DNA of 64,000 nucleotides, from positions 36,209,469 through 36,273,468 of the forward strand of contig NC_133538.1 in assembly GCF_048544455.1 (NCBI RefSeq). Direction: 5' to 3'. The notes beneath the pieces are model-generated. The model did not search any database. It had not been told where the DNA came from and saw only the letters and a list, made by a program, of their open reading frames with translations. Shown here piece by piece: positions 1 to 12,436 of the stretch. Within the stretch, counting starts at the first letter, position 1, and each line of letters opens with the position of its first letter. Source of the DNA: Silene latifolia. Lineage: Eukaryota > Streptophyta > Magnoliopsida > Caryophyllales > Caryophyllaceae. The position numbers and the translations under genes are program-made.

Positions 1-1054
1 AATCAAGTGATCTCAAACTTGTATACAAATACAACTGTCATTAATTTTTATTGATCATATTAGTGTATCAATATGATTTATCATCATGCAGTGTAATACT
101 TAAAAAGCACTTAAACCATGGATAACCATAAAAGATGAGAATTTTGTGATGAGCACCGAGCATTGCAGAAGCATGGCAGACATTACGTACACAATCTCCA
201 TCAAATTATTAATTAGCACAATTACCAAGACAACAATAATTTACTTATCTGCGGTGATGATTCACAGAGAATATAACCACCCAATAATTGAATCGAACCC
301 CATTCGAACAGCAACAGAGTCATTTGAAACCGTTCCATTAACTTGCAATCCATATGCTCCAATTTCAGATTTTGACACCGTCTCGTACCCTTACTATCAA
401 TATCACAACAGAAATACTCTTAAGAATCCTTCATTGTCATTTCCTTAGCATTCGCCATCTTGACATATTTCGAAATTGTTCTATTAGATTGTTAGGAAAT
501 TGTACACGAACTGAAAAGACAATAATGAAAACCGCACCGAATCGCTATGCTTTCCTAATAGAACAATTCGACCCTTACTTTAGTGCCTGGGTTGTATCGA
601 ACTTTCTATTGAGATAAGATAAAGTTTGCCCTCGTATTCGGCACGAGTAATACGAGATATAATTAAGAAGTATTTTTGAGTAGTTTGTTAGATTGTTCAA
701 TGATGCAGAAGATGAGATTGTCTATATTCCAAATATCTTCAACCCCATTCTATTTATATAGATATGAAAAGGTGTAGGGGGATGTATTTGTGAAGAGTAG
801 TAACTTTTCACAAATTCCGACATATTAAATGTCTATTGTGGGAATTAAAACCCATCAAAGTTTCCCGGGCATTGCCCCGAAGCCCCCTGTCATAGTTGTT
901 CAAATGAAAACTATTCCGTAAATTCATAAATAATTATGCAAGTGTATACTCCGTACTACCCGAACTTACATTATATTATAACGAACTTACCCATCTACGA
1001 ACCAAACTCGAGTACGCTAAAATGAACCGGTAATTACACTTAAATTACCAACAG
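1..1054. other. Unassigned AT-rich sequence, no gene seen
   Basis: Short open frames (for example 146-448) have no recognisable motif and low-complexity composition, so I do not call them genes. An imperfect inverted repeat built on AATTGTTCTATTA occurs near 476-489 and again inverted near 554-567. The segment lies just upstream of the Helitron-type helicase relic and may be part of the same old element, but no terminus is visible. Confidence 0.4.
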
Positions 1055-2789
1055 GAAGCTTGTGAAGTCCAGATGTCGGTTGCACTCCGTCATCTTTTCT
1101 CAACTTTAATTATCTTTGCACAACCAAAAGACCCAACATTGTTGTGGTCTACGTATTACAAGTCACTGTCAGATGATTATCACCACAAAATCCAAACCAA
1201 CCGGTTAAAGTACAACAGCTAACAGCACGGTCGGTTGAGCAGTATCTGGAAGCTATGAGCAAGACTCTCAAACACTTTGGACTTGCCATCTGGACACCTG
1301 CAATGACGAGTTAGGGCGCAGTAGGGACATCGTTGATGCGCTAGACGCACCAATTCTAGATGTATGCAAGATGTGCTGAACTATGCTCAATACCGCTTAG
1401 CAAGAAGCGTTTAACAAAATAATGGAGTGTGTCCGTGCAGGCAAGGCTGGAGCGTTCTTCGTTGATGGACCAGGGGGGACAGGCAAGATATTTCTGTACA
1501 ACGCTTTATATGCTGAGGTGCAGCTAATGGGGGAAGTTGTATTCCCAACATCCTCGTCCGCTATTGCTGCATCTAATATACCATCTGGACGTACAGCCCA
1601 CTCGAGATTCAAAATACCTTTAGATTCCGATGTTTCATTGTGTTGTGATGTCCCAAAACAAAGCAGCCTTGCAGCATTGATACGGGCGTATAGGCTAATC
1701 ATATGGGATGAGGCCTCTATGGCCAGAAGGCAAAATATTGAATCCCTCGACCTACTATTAAGGGACCTTTGTGATCCAAACCTGCTTTTCGGAGGTAAAG
1801 TTGTTGTGTTTGGGGGTGATTTCTGCGAAACCCTTCCAGTAGTTCCTGAAAAGTCGCGGGTTGAGATAGTTGAGGCTAGCTTGGTTAGCTCAGTGCTATG
1901 GCTCAAGCTCATTAAGTTTGGTCTAACTGAGAACTTACGGGCTCGTTCTGACCCAGAATTTGCAGGGTTCTTGCTGGCCCTGGGAAACGGATCTTTGCTG
2001 AACAAGGAGTTTGAATATATACAGTTACCCTCTGGAATTGTGCGGAGTCCAGAGGATGTGAGCCCAAATCCGATTACTGATTTGATATCAGTAGCATTCC
2101 CAGAGTTTTGCTTGGAATTGTTTGATTCAGATATATTCACCACAAGGGCAATAATAACGCCTTTAAATGAAGTTATGGATACTATTAACGATGCACTGAT
2201 TGACAAGTTTCCAGGTTACCCAGTTAGCTGTAAAAGCTATGATGCAATGTTAGACGACAATTGTAACATATATCCTTCAGAATTCATAAATAAGCTTAAC
2301 CCAGGTGGTATGAGCCCTCACAATCTCATTCTCAAAGAAAGATGTCCAGTTATTTTGCTAAGTAATCTGCAACCATCCTTTGGATTGTGTAATGGTACTC
2401 GTCTTATATGTAAAAGGTTTTATCCAAATTCAGTCGAGTGTGTTATTACAACAGGACATCACAAAGGAGAGCATGCGTTTATACCACGTATCAAACTTCA
2501 TCCTGCTACTTCAGCAAACTATCCATTCCAATTCCAAAGGACACAGTTTCCGTTAAAATTGAGTTTTGAAATGACGTTCAGCAAATGTCAGGGATAAACT
2601 CTAAGTCAGGTACCTGTCTACCTTCCACGGCCATATTTTTCTCATGGCCAATTGTAAGTGGCTCTCTCTCATGCTCGGAACGCAAGCCAAGTCACCGTAA
2701 TAGCCAATCCAGGCCTTGGGGGCTTACCAACCACTTTTGTCAAAAACATCGTTGCTTATGATGCTCTCCGGCTTGCCGGGATCATTTAG
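1055..2789 (+). pseudogene. Helitron-type Pif1 helicase, broken
   Basis: This is the C-terminal helicase part of a plant Helitron Rep/Hel protein, a Pif1-family superfamily 1 DNA helicase thought to unwind DNA during rolling-circle transposition. A leading fragment (1055 to about 1180) resembles the stretch before the helicase domain (QMSVALRHLF, LWSTYYKSLSDDY). The long open frame runs 1401-2597. It has Walker A GPGGTGK near 1473-1493, Walker B IIWDEAS near 1698-1718 and motif III GGDFCETLPVVP near 1813-1848, where the family normally has GGDFRQ. In-frame stops at 2595-2597 (family Gln before TL) and in the QL-VALS motif (family Tyr) interrupt the C-terminus, which runs to a final stop at 2787-2789. 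The region around 1180-1400 is too degenerate to join. No Rep HUH domain is visible. Dead relic; family call is secure. Confidence 0.85.
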
Positions 2790-3251
2790 TTACTGTTGTA
2801 CTAGAAGGTATGTACTATGTGTGTTTGATGATGCCTTTTAAAAAAACAAAAGACACACAGCTTAGAAATTACTATTTACAAATGTCTGGTTTAAACTACT
2901 GCACGCATGATTTTGCCATGTTGCAAGTTGTTTAAGGCGCCTACATACTCACCTTGGTTCCTTACAAAAAATTAATTGAAGAAACCGGGACTCCCTGGAC
3001 TGCACGCAAATTGGAAGGCAGACCGGCGTCTCGCAACCAACAACTGATCTCTCTTTTGCGCCCGCCTACCAGATCACTCAAGACACTTTGAAGCGCCAAT
3101 TACTTTTAAAAGTCGTTTAGGGGAGTCATTTTTTTATTTTGCATGTTTTGTGCAACCAGGTTACCTGAAAATTAGCCTTTTTTAGTGGGATTGCTATTTT
3201 TATATAATTTGATAATCGCTTAGATTGTTAAGAATGGGTATGTGCAATCTT
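2790..3251. other. Background between helicase relic and Copia-A
   Basis: No gene recognised. The stretch follows the helicase stop and is cut at 3251/3252 by Copia-A. The last five bases (3247-3251, ATCTT) are the left target duplication of that element. No Helitron 3' hairpin plus CTRR end was identified here. Confidence 0.4.
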
Positions 3252-3437
3252 TATTGGAGTATAATTATTATTCTGTTAATATTTTGTATAATATAGTCAA
3301 AGATTGTATCTTCTTATTCTTATCTATTAGCTATATACTAGGAAACTAACCTCATAACCCTAGGTATAGAATAACCTCTTGTACTATATAAACATTGTAT
3401 CATTCTCATTATTAATCATCAATCAATATAACTTACA
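3252..3437 (+). repeat. Copia-A 5' LTR
   Basis: 186 bp direct repeat partner of 7624-7806. It contains a TATA-like box, TATATAAA, at 3385-3392, about 50 bp before the LTR end. Confidence 0.93.
3385..3392 (+). promoter_or_regulatory. TATA box in Copia-A 5' LTR
   Basis: TATATAAA; the same octamer recurs in the 3' LTR at 7754-7761. Its position in a 186 bp LTR suits the element's own promoter. Inference from motif and position only. Confidence 0.5.
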
Positions 3438-3450
3438 TGGTATCAGGAGA
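3438..3450 (+). other. Copia-A primer binding site
   Basis: TGGTATCAGGAG directly follows the LTR end. TGGTATCAGAGC-type sites are complementary to the 3' end of initiator tRNA-Met, the usual primer of plant copia elements. Confidence 0.8.
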
Positions 3451-3502
3451 AAGGTTCGACCTCCGTACCAAACCCTAAACAACCTATCACTCGTGCCTCT
3501 CA

Positions 3503-6500
3503 ATGTCTGGAAACACAATTCCCAACAACGCCGAGCCGTCAAAACCGCTCGTGCTCCTCAACACTCACGCCGTCACCAAATTTGATGGCTCCAATTACCA
3601 ACAGTGGCGTCTTCAATTCGACGCACTGCTGGAAGGATATGGGTTGTCATCCTTCGTCGATGGCACTCCTCATCCACCCAAATTCCTTGAAGAAAAGGAC
3701 AAGCAACCCGTCTCAAATCCAGCGTACCAAACTTGGTTTCGGCAAGATCGACTTCTATTCGGTGTCGTGGCTAGTACCCTAGCCCCGTCCATTAGCCCTA
3801 TCCTAAACCGTCTGACTACCACCAAAGATGCGTGGGATGCCCTTGCGTCATCATATGCCCGTCCCTCTCGTGGCCATATCAAACAACTACGTCACAAACT
3901 CAAACACACATCCAAAGGCTCCTCTACCATTACCGAGTATATGAACAAGATTAAGGCTATTGTCGACGATCTTGCTCTACTCGGCACCATCCTCTCCCAA
4001 GAGGACGTCACTGACCAAATTATTGATGGACTGCCTTCTTCGTATCAGTCCGTCATTGATGCGGTCAATGCCCGTGATACTCCGATTAGCTTCTCTGAAT
4101 TTCATGAGAAATTAATCCGCCAAGAACTTATTATCCAACAAACTGAAACATCCCAAACCACTAACTTTAACCCGATAGCCCACCCTACCTACACCCGCAC
4201 TCCCGCTGCCTCCTCCTCCCACTCTGCCCCACGAACCCCAGCCGCCAACCAACCTGCCAACACACCCAACCAGAATCCGAAGAACCCGTTCCGTGGCAAG
4301 TGTCAATGGTGCCATGTCCAAGGTCACACCCTCTTCTACTGTCCAATCTTTAAAGCCCTATACCCCGACATCCGTGTCCCTCCCTACCCACGCACCAACA
4401 ACACTCAAACTCCCGCCCAAGCCAACCCCACGACTCTCACCCCGCCACCAGTCCAATCCCCTTGGCTCCTCGACAGCGGCGCCTCCCATCATGTCACCAC
4501 TGATCTCGCTAATCTCGCTCTCCACTCACCATATGACGGAACCGATGAGATAGTCATTGGTGATGGTTCGGGATTACCCATCTCGAATTCTGGTTCAGTC
4601 TCCTTACCCTACTCCTCTACTGCTTCTTTCACTTTAAAAAATGTCTTACATGTTCCAAAAATGCATAAAAACATTATCTCTGTTTCCCAATTTTGCGCTG
4701 ACAATAACGTGTTTATTAACTTTACCTCTCATTCTTTTATTGTGAAGGCATGTGATTCCGGCGCTCAACTTTTCACCGGCCCAGCAAAGGACGGCGTCTA
4801 CTATTGGCCATCGTCTTCGTTTCCGCAAGTCCACACCAACTCCATGCACCAGGCTGACCTTCACCACCGCTTTGGTCATCCTCATTTAGCTGTCTTTAAT
4901 CAAATTGTTTCTCGTTTAAACATTAAGCTTTCTCATTCGAATAATAATAATTGTGATGCGTGCTCTATTTACAAAAGTCATAAATTGCCTTTTTCTACTT
5001 CGTCACTCACTAGCCAATTTCCACTCGAAGTTGTTTTTAGCGATTTATGGACATCTCCAGTACACTCATTTGACGACTACAAATACTATGTTATATTTGT
5101 TGATCATTTCACCAAATTTACATGGCTATTTCCCTTAAAGAAGAAATCAGACACTCATCGCATCTTTCTCAATTTTAAAGCGTTTGTCGAAAAACAATTT
5201 TCTCGTCCCTTACTCACCTTATACTCGGACAATGGAGGCGAATTCGAAAAATTAAAAAATGATCTCGCTGCCTCCGGAGTCCAACATCTTACCTCACCTC
5301 CCCATACACCCGAACACAATGGTTTTGCGGAACGACGACATCGCCATATTGTAGACACCGGCCTTGCTCTCTTATCACATGCCTCTATGCCCATTCGTTA
5401 CTGGTCAGCCGCCTTTCAAACTGACGTTTATCTCATTAATCGAATGCCCACGTCCTCACTTAAAAACGACTCCCCTTACCTTCGTCTCTTTCAAAACCCG
5501 CCCAAGTACCATAATCTCCATAACTTTGGAAGTCTATGCTACCCTTGGTTGCGTCCGTATGCTCACCATAAACTTGACCCACGCTCCATAGCCTGTGTTT
5601 TCATTGGTTATTCCCCCACTCAACATGCCTACATGTGCCTTGACCCAACCACTCATCGAATCTATGTCTCGAGACATGTTCGATTTGTCGAAAACACCTA
5701 CCCATTTGCTACCAAACCCGCCACATCTCCTCTGCCCACCTCGAGTTCATGGTGTAACATTGACATTCCTCTTTTGTCAAGCCCACCAGAACCCACGTCA
5801 GAACCCACACCAACCACACCCACCTCCCCTAACCCACCTCACTCCGCTGCCACCAGTCCAGACGAACCCCCTACCCCTCGTACTCGCCCACCCATCACTA
5901 AGGTCTACCAACGTCGACCCACTGATCAACCCGCATCAACCACACCCTCCTCCCCTCTCTCTGACCCATCCACGGACACACCACCACCACCACCCCCTCC
6001 CCACACCCATGCCACCCGTGCTTCCCACAACATATACAAACCCATTAACAAACTCAACCTCTCAGCTCAATTGCAAACAACCGAACCCACAACCACGAAA
6101 CAAGCTCTCCTTCAACCCATATGGCGAGCAGCCATGGAAACCCAATTTGATGCTCTCCTCGCCAATGGCACGTGGGAACTTGTTCCCCCTTCACCTGACT
6201 AGAACATCGTCGGCTGTAAATGGGTATTTCGCACCAAATACAATCCCGATGGTACTATCCATAAACACAAGGCTCGCCTTGTAGCCAAAGGCTTTCACCA
6301 AAGACTCGGGCTCGACTATACTGAAACCTTCAGCCCCGTCGTAAAACCTACCACGGTCCGATTGTTGTTAAGTCTCGCCGTTACCAAGAATTGGTCCCTT
6401 CGTCAACTCGACATCAATGATGCTTTTCTTCAAGGCACACTTACTGATACTGTTTAAATGGCTCAACCTCCGGGTTTTGTTGATCCCCAAAATCCGTCCC

Positions 6501-7636
6501 ATGTGTGTCGCCTCAAGAAAGCGATATACGGGCTTAAACAGGCCCCCAGGGCCTGGTACACTGAGCTCCGTTCCTACCTACTTGACACGGGTTTCCACAA
6601 CTCTGTCTCCGACACCTCCCTTTTTATTCTTAATGAAACTTATGACCTGTTTGTTCTTGTCTATGTAGATGACATTATTGTGACAGGTTCTTGCTCATCT
6701 CGCGTCGACTCTTTCATTCAAGCTCTTGCTAAACGGTTCTCCTTAAAGGACCTTGGTCCTCTTGCCTATTTTCTGGGTGTTGAAGTCCAACCATGCGCTT
6801 CTGGTCTATTTGTCACTCAGCAAAAGTACACGGCTGATCTCTTAGCTCGAGCTAACATGTCTGATGCCAAACCGTGTCCCACTCCCATGGACTCCTCGAT
6901 GAAGCTGCGCCTTCGTGACAGTCCCCTGCTCGACAATCCCACGGAATTCCGTACTCTTGTGGGTAGTCTTCAATACCTGTCTCTCACCCGTCCTGACATT
7001 GCCTTTGCTGTGGGAAAGCTCTCTCAATTTATGCACCAACCTACTGTGTACCATTGGCCTGCTCTGAAGCGTCTCTTACGCTACCTTGCTGGCACTACTT
7101 CCCATGGCATCACCCTGTACCGTGACACACCCGTCAGTCTCCATGCTTATTCCGACTCTGATTGGGGTGGAAACAACGATGACCTCACGTCAACGGGTGC
7201 CTATATTGTCTATCTTGGTAAGACTCCCATCTCTTGGAGCTCCAAGAAGCTTCGAACTGTTGCCCGCTCTTCCACCGAAGCCGAATATCGCACAATTGCC
7301 AATGCTATGGCTGAACTCATATGGCTCGGTCATCTTCTCCAGGAGCTTCACATTACGCTTCCCTCTGTCCCGGTTGTGTACTGCAACAATCTTGGTGCCA
7401 CCAATCTCAGCTCCAACCCGGTATTTCACTCTCGAATGAAACATGTAGCTATTGATTATCACTTCATTCGAGAGCGAGTTCAATCTGGTCTCATGCGTGT
7501 CACTCCCATTGCCAATGATGATCAGCTTGCCGATGCTCTTACCAAGCCTTTACACCGGTCTCGTTTCGACATGCTAATGTCCAAGATCGGTCTCTCGTCC
7601 CGGCCGTCCGTCTTGCGGGGGGATATTGGAGTATAA
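3503..7636 (+). pseudogene. Copia-A gag-pol polyprotein, two in-frame stops
   Basis: One continuous frame of about 1,378 codons. In order it shows: Gag with start MSGNTIPN and a CCHC knuckle (CX2CX4HX4C, near residues 267-280); aspartic protease DSGAS near 322; GAG-pre-integrase HHRFGHP; integrase with SDLWTSP, YSDNGGEF and EHNGFAERR supplying D, D and E; a proline-rich linker; reverse transcriptase with YVDD near 1053; RNase H with YSDSDWGG and STEAEYR. Stops lie at 6200-6202 (TAG just before the NIVGCKWVF start of the RT; CAG to TAG fits) and 6455-6457 (TAA in TV-MAQPPGF, family Tyr). Both are single-base changes and the frame is otherwise intact, so inactivation looks recent. Confidence 0.93.
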
Positions 7637-7806
7637 TTATTCTGTTAATATTTTGTATAATATAGTCAAAGATTGTATCTTCTTATTCTTATCTATTAGC
7701 TATATACTAGGAAACTAACCTCATAACCCTAGGTATAGAATAACCTTTTTTACTATATAAACAATGTATCATTCTCATTATTAATCATCAATCAATATAA
7801 CTTACA
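7624..7806 (+). repeat. Copia-A 3' LTR
   Basis: 183 bp copy of the 5' LTR, preceded by a G-rich polypurine tract (about 7616-7623) and followed by target duplication ATCTT at 7807-7811. Confidence 0.93.
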
Positions 7807-7811
7807 ATCTT

Positions 7812-8213
7812 GTCCTCTGATTTCAAATTGCACCAACGCAATAACTATTCTTGATGAAGAAGGGAATATCATGTCTTTTCGTCTACAATTCTTGCGTTTG
7901 CGAAATGTCGTGCGCTTAGTATTATTCCTACACTAGTTATGGCACCTTTATGTTCTATTTTAAATCCTCGTGTTACTAACACTTACGCATAAGCTTGTAT
8001 ACATTCAGCTACAATTTGACACATTATGTCTACTTCTAAATAAATTTCGCCACACCTCGCTCATCATGCTAATGAGTTCCAAACAAAAAAAAGAATCAAA
8101 CGTACAAAACTTGTTGGGCGTTTTCGCGACTAAATTAAATTTGGAACGATGTCGCTCTATTTTAACTATCTCGGTTACATAGGATTCTACCATTGTAACC
8201 CCGAATATAGGGA
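7812..8213. other. Background between Copia-A and Copia-B
   Basis: No gene recognised. One frame near 7840 reads AITILDEEGN, which faintly recalls an OB-fold strand of RPA-like proteins, but the similarity is too short to call. The last five bases before Copia-B (8214-8218, AAAGG) are its target duplication. Confidence 0.3.
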
Positions 8214-8218
8214 AAAGG

Positions 8219-8396
8219 TGAAAGGAAGGTAATCGGTGATCCTTATTGATAATATCACAAGGTATATATACAAGGGTTTGTTAGCTACTAACTAGGAAGA
8301 TTAGCTAATAAATAGGCAACTAATTATCTATACAATCGACTATGTTAAGTAACTAAATATTACGTAAATAATTACATATTTACTTATATTCTATCA
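8219..8396 (-). repeat. Copia-B 3' LTR
   Basis: 178 bp; on the - strand it starts TGATAGAAT and ends CTTTCA. It is preceded on the - strand by purine tract CTGCGGGGGTG (8397-8407). Confidence 0.92.
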
Positions 8397-9085
8397 CACC
8401 CCCGCAGTCGAAACTGGAGGTAAACGAACGTTGAGACTGTCACGGAAATCATCAAATACAACTTGAGGTAGTCCTTTGGTAAAAATATCCGCAATCTGAT
8501 AACGCGAAGAAATATGAGGAACACGAACTTCACCTCGTTCAACCTTTTCACGAACAAAGTGAATGTCCATTTCAATGTGCTTGGTACGTTGATGTTGAAC
8601 CGGGTTGCCCGAGAGATAAACTGCACTTACGTTATCACAATAAACAAGGGTAGCTTTCGACATTGGGACATGAAGCTCGACAAGAAGATTTCGAAGCCAG
8701 CAAGATTCGGACACAACATTTGCTACCCCACGGTACTCGGCCTCTGCGCTCGACCGTGATAAGGTGGGTTGACGCTTGGCAGCCCACGAAATTAAATTAG
8801 CACCGAGATAAACACAATAACCAGATGTAGAACGTCTAGTGTCCGAACACCCACCCAAGTCAGCGTCGGTGTACGCCGTGAGAAGCGACGGAGCAGACTT
8901 GGCTAGCATTAAGCCACGGTGAAGAGTGCCATTAACATAGCGAATAATACGTTTAAGAGCAACCATATGTTCATTCATCGGATTATGCATAAATAAACAC
9001 ACTTGTTATACCGCATATGATATGTCGGGTCTTGTAAACGTGAGGTACTGAAGAGCTCCGGCGAGACTACGGTACAAAGTGGTCT
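8397..9085 (-). pseudogene. Copia-B RT end and RNase H fragment
   Basis: The fragment starts in the [12 protein letters not shown] motif at the RT/RNase H connection. It carries one in-frame TAA after DISYAV, then runs open as RNase H with AYTDADLGGC, SAEAEYRG, VYCDNVSAVY and KHIEMDIHFVRE, and ends STAGV at the purine tract. The sequence is very close to the matching part of Copia-D, marking the two as one lineage. It is joined directly to the integrase start at about 9086-9093; the missing interior is roughly 2 kb by comparison with Copia-D. Confidence 0.88.
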
Positions 9086-9087
9086 TG

Positions 9088-10803
9088 TTAATCATCCAAA
9101 ATTAACAAGTAGTATTTATGACCCATGGAGCTCAAAATTGGAGACGTCCATAAGTCACAATGAATGATATCAAATGGCAAATAAGTACGCGAAATAGACG
9201 AAGCAAATGGTAAACGAATATGTTTTCCTAGAGGACATGAATGAAAAATAGATTGTTTGGAATTCAAAGGACAATCAACCAATTTATTTTTCCTAATAAT
9301 ATTAAAGATTGGATCACCGGGATGACCCAAATGACTATGCCAAAGAGACGGAGCTAAGGCTGCAAAAGTACTTGGTGCGGCTGATTTCGTATTGGTTGAG
9401 AGAGGATATAGATCACCCCGACTATCACACCTCATGAGACGAGTCCCCGTCCGCAAGTCCTTCACACAAATACCAAAAGGGTCAAATTCAACACTGACCT
9501 TATTATCTGTTGTGAATTTTCTAACGGAAACTAGATTTTTAACTAGGGCTGGGGCATATAACACGTTTTTCAAGACAAGTGATGGGTGTGGTGTAGGTAG
9601 GGTGGTATGTCTGTATCCCTTAATTGGAATTGACTGGCCATTTCCGACAATTATACAATTACGAAAGCTCGAATTAATAAAACGCGGGAGAGTACCTTGA
9701 TCCGACGTCATGTGAGACGTAGCACCAGTATCCATGACCCATGGCTCCGGGGGCGTAAGTCCTAAAGTATACATTGCAGCTTCGATATCCGTCTGAGTTG
9801 GCATCGATTGAGCAACATAGGCCTGATTCGGCCGCGGACCCAACACCCCTGCTTGCTGATGGTTGCGAGGAGCATACTGCGGACGTACTCACGGTCCCGA
9901 TGGGTAAGGGCAAGGTGGATAACCCTAAGGAGAGGGGGGCCATTGCCACAGCCCAAAACCACCAGGCCACTGTGCAGCCGTCGGCATTTGAGGAGCGACA
10001 GAGGGAGCAGTAGTAGCAGATGTCGGCATTGTCGAAGCTTTGCCTTTCCCACTTTTATTCCCTTTCTTCTTGCCACCCGAGTCGTTGCCACGGCCACCCT
10101 TTCCCGGAGCAGCAGCACCCTTGGAAGAACCAGCATCTGTGTCAATATTACCTTGAGAATACAGGGCCTCGGAGGATCCCTGAGTCGACGCCTGTTTCAC
10201 AAATCCGACTTCTTCAAGTGTTAACATAGATCGTGCTTGATAGAAGGCAGGAAGAGGATTGCGTTGACGAATGATCGTCCCAACATTCTGGTACGCCGGA
10301 GTAAGACCGGAGACCAATTGAAGTACTAATCGGCTATTTGACACAGGAGAGCCGACGTTTTTCAATTGATCCGCCAATGATTTCAATCGTTGACAGTAGG
10401 CGGATACGGAGGAGAAATCCGCCATCTCGACGTGCGAGAACTCTTGCTCGAGAGTCACGGCGCGAGAGTTTTTGCTATCCTGAAAAATATCGGCGAGACG
10501 ATCCCAGGCTTCTTTATCGGTGGATTCGGTCTCGACGATGGTTTCCAAGAGCTTCGTTGTGATGGTGGAATAAATCCACTGTAAGACCGTAGCGTCGAGT
10601 GTCTCCCACATCTCGAGTTCGTCGGCCGTGGTAGGTGTTTTAGGAGGCAACTTCGGCGTGATGATATGGTGGAGAACACGGTTGGATTTGGCATGATTCG
10701 TGAATAACGCAACCCACAACGGATATTGATCGTTGTCCATGCCTAGTTTGACAGGAATGTGGTTTGTGATGTTATTCACGGCAAGAGCCGGATTAAATTG
10801 CAA
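9088..10803 (-). pseudogene. Copia-B gag, protease and truncated integrase
   Basis: The start at 10803 (MQFNPALAV) opens Gag with a UBN2-like region ([30 protein letters not shown]) and a Gly/Lys-rich tail but no CCHC knuckle. Two in-frame stops follow (9925-9927 and about 9886-9888). The same frame continues with protease WVMDTGATSHMTS, GAG-pre-integrase LWHSHLGHPG, and the first integrase strand IIHCDLWTSP with its catalytic Asp intact. It is cut off at about 9088 after LLILDD. The internal deletion removes the other two integrase catalytic residues and YVDD. Clearly defective; family call secure. Confidence 0.88.
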
Positions 10804-10887
10804 CTTTGCATTGGGTGCTATTGATTTGACGTGAGGTCGGAGGAAGGAAGAGAGAAGAGCGGAAGCAGTGGTTGATCGATTAGGGTT

Positions 10888-10897
10888 CCTGATACCA
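10888..10897 (-). other. Copia-B primer binding site
   Basis: On the - strand TGGTATCAGG directly follows the LTR end ...CTTTCA, matching an initiator tRNA-Met primer. Confidence 0.8.
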
Positions 10898-10924
10898 TGA
10901 AAGGAAGGTGATCGGTGATCCTTA
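10898..10924 (-). repeat. Copia-B 5' LTR, distal 27 bp
   Basis: Matches 8219-8245 with one substitution (A/G in the GGT-ATCGG stretch). It stops at ...CCTTA, where the Helitron begins. The rest of the LTR resumes at 45929. Confidence 0.9.
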
Positions 10925-11098
10925 TCGATATAAATATATATTTAAGGGTTTTTTCGAGCAACGTGGTAGTCTCCAACTTTTTTAAAACAGTTAATTAAAT
11001 TTTATAATTAATTACTTACAGTTTTTCTATTTGAATTAGGAACTACTTAATCATTTACAATTTTCCTATTAGAATTAGAAAATTATTTTTTAATATTC

Positions 11099-11100
<2 letters not shown>
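10925..11100. other. Helitron left arm
   Basis: AT-rich, no coding potential. It runs from the 5' TC end into a (TA)n tract. Confidence 0.6.
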
Positions 11101-11138
<38 letters not shown>

Positions 11139-11230
11139 GTATATATATATATACATATGTATATATATATATACATATGTATATATATATATACATATGT
11201 ATATATATACACATATATATATATACATAT
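11101..11230. repeat. (TA)n microsatellite with periodic ACATATGT
   Basis: TA dinucleotide array interrupted about every 22 bp by ACATATGT, so the array has a second-order period. It forms the left flank of the first TIR element. Confidence 0.9.
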
Positions 11231-12436
11231 AGATAGATTTAGGATCCGGTGAGAACGAACACTCGGTGCAAACGGTGAGAACGACCTTTATAAGCAAAGT
11301 ACACGCGCGTCCTTGTTACACCACAACCAAACTCATCTCTGCCACTCATATCCTCCTCAAACCCAACGACCCTTAAAATTCCTCCATAACCACCAACCAC
11401 ACGGCATCGCCACCAACGACCAGTCGTCGTGGCCGTCGATGATCACCAACATCTCCGGCGAGCTTCCCTGATGCCGGGACAATTACCCATTTTTTAGGCA
11501 GGAGCCAACCAAGTTGTCGGTTACCGCCGCTGGCCCACCATAACAACGGCAGTACATAAGTACCGTCCACCATTCCTCTATCACCACGGTGCTCCACTTA
11601 TGCCGATAATCTAGATGACACCGGCGAACCACATGCTACTTTAAAACTCCCATCGATGGTGCTCTTTCTCGCCAACAATCAAATGACGGCGACAACAACT
11701 GGCTTCTGGTCAAATTGGTGAAGATCAGACGGCAAGTCACCGGCGACAATTACCTCACCTTCGTTGATTTCCAATTTGTTTAAATGCATCTACAGTAATT
11801 TATTTTGTATCTACCCACTATTTTAATGTATCTAGCATAGATACACAAAATTAATTTCGAGGTACATAAAATTCATTTCTAGATACACAAAATTAATTTC
11901 TAGATACATTTATACGCCGGTGGTTCTGCGGTTGCTGGTAATTTCCGTCAACAAGGCCGACGGGTGATGGTAGAGATGGGGATGACAGATTGGGGGTGTG
12001 TTGAGGGAAGACTAGCGGAGAGAAAACGTGACAAGAGATAAAGAGACAGGGACAGGAGTGGCCGCCGGCGTCTGATGGTGGTCGTGGTGATCGTCGGCGT
12101 AGACTGCTGTGGTGGTCGTGGCGTCATCTTGATTGTCGACAGAGGTCAGATGCGGAGCACTATTGTCGACATATGATATTGCTTGGTGGATACTAGATAT
12201 GAATTACGTGGGGATGTTGGTGTTTGATTGTTTTGGGCCAATATAAATAAAGGGTATCAAATAACAACACACTCCAGCCCAGCGAGTTATTTAGTTGGTG
12301 TTTGATTGTTTTGGGCCATTAATAAAGGGTATCATATAACAACACACTCCAGCCCAGCGAGTTATTTAGTCTGATGTTAAATTAAAGGTAGACTATATAG
12401 TCGTTCTCACCGAATAGTCGTTCTCACCGGATCTCA

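Larger units (their letters stand above)
3252..7806 (+). mobile_element. Copia-A: full-length Ty1/copia retrotransposon
   Basis: A 4.55 kb LTR element with 5' LTR 3252-3437, PBS from 3438, one gag-pol frame, a purine tract ending at 7623 and 3' LTR 7624-7806. The target duplication ATCTT is at 3247-3251 and 7807-7811. Domain order protease, integrase, reverse transcriptase, RNase H places it in Ty1/copia. The LTRs begin TATTGG and end TTACA, so the termini are TA...CA rather than TG...CA. They differ by a 3 bp indel and about three substitutions. The polyprotein carries two in-frame stops, so this copy is not autonomous. Confidence 0.95.

Noticed and set aside
146..617. Open frames of 100 and 87 codons near the left edge
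   Set aside because: Overlapping, low-complexity translations without motifs, in AT-rich DNA.
8219..11100. Copia-B as a short element with a second, unrelated LTR at 10898
   Set aside because: Similarity to the LTR stops at 10924 and resumes at 45929 with total length 178 bp, and the AAAGG duplication is found at 46080, so the LTR is split, not unrelated.
11055..11297. 80-codon Tyr/Ile-rich frame on the - strand
   Set aside because: A translation of the TA microsatellite.
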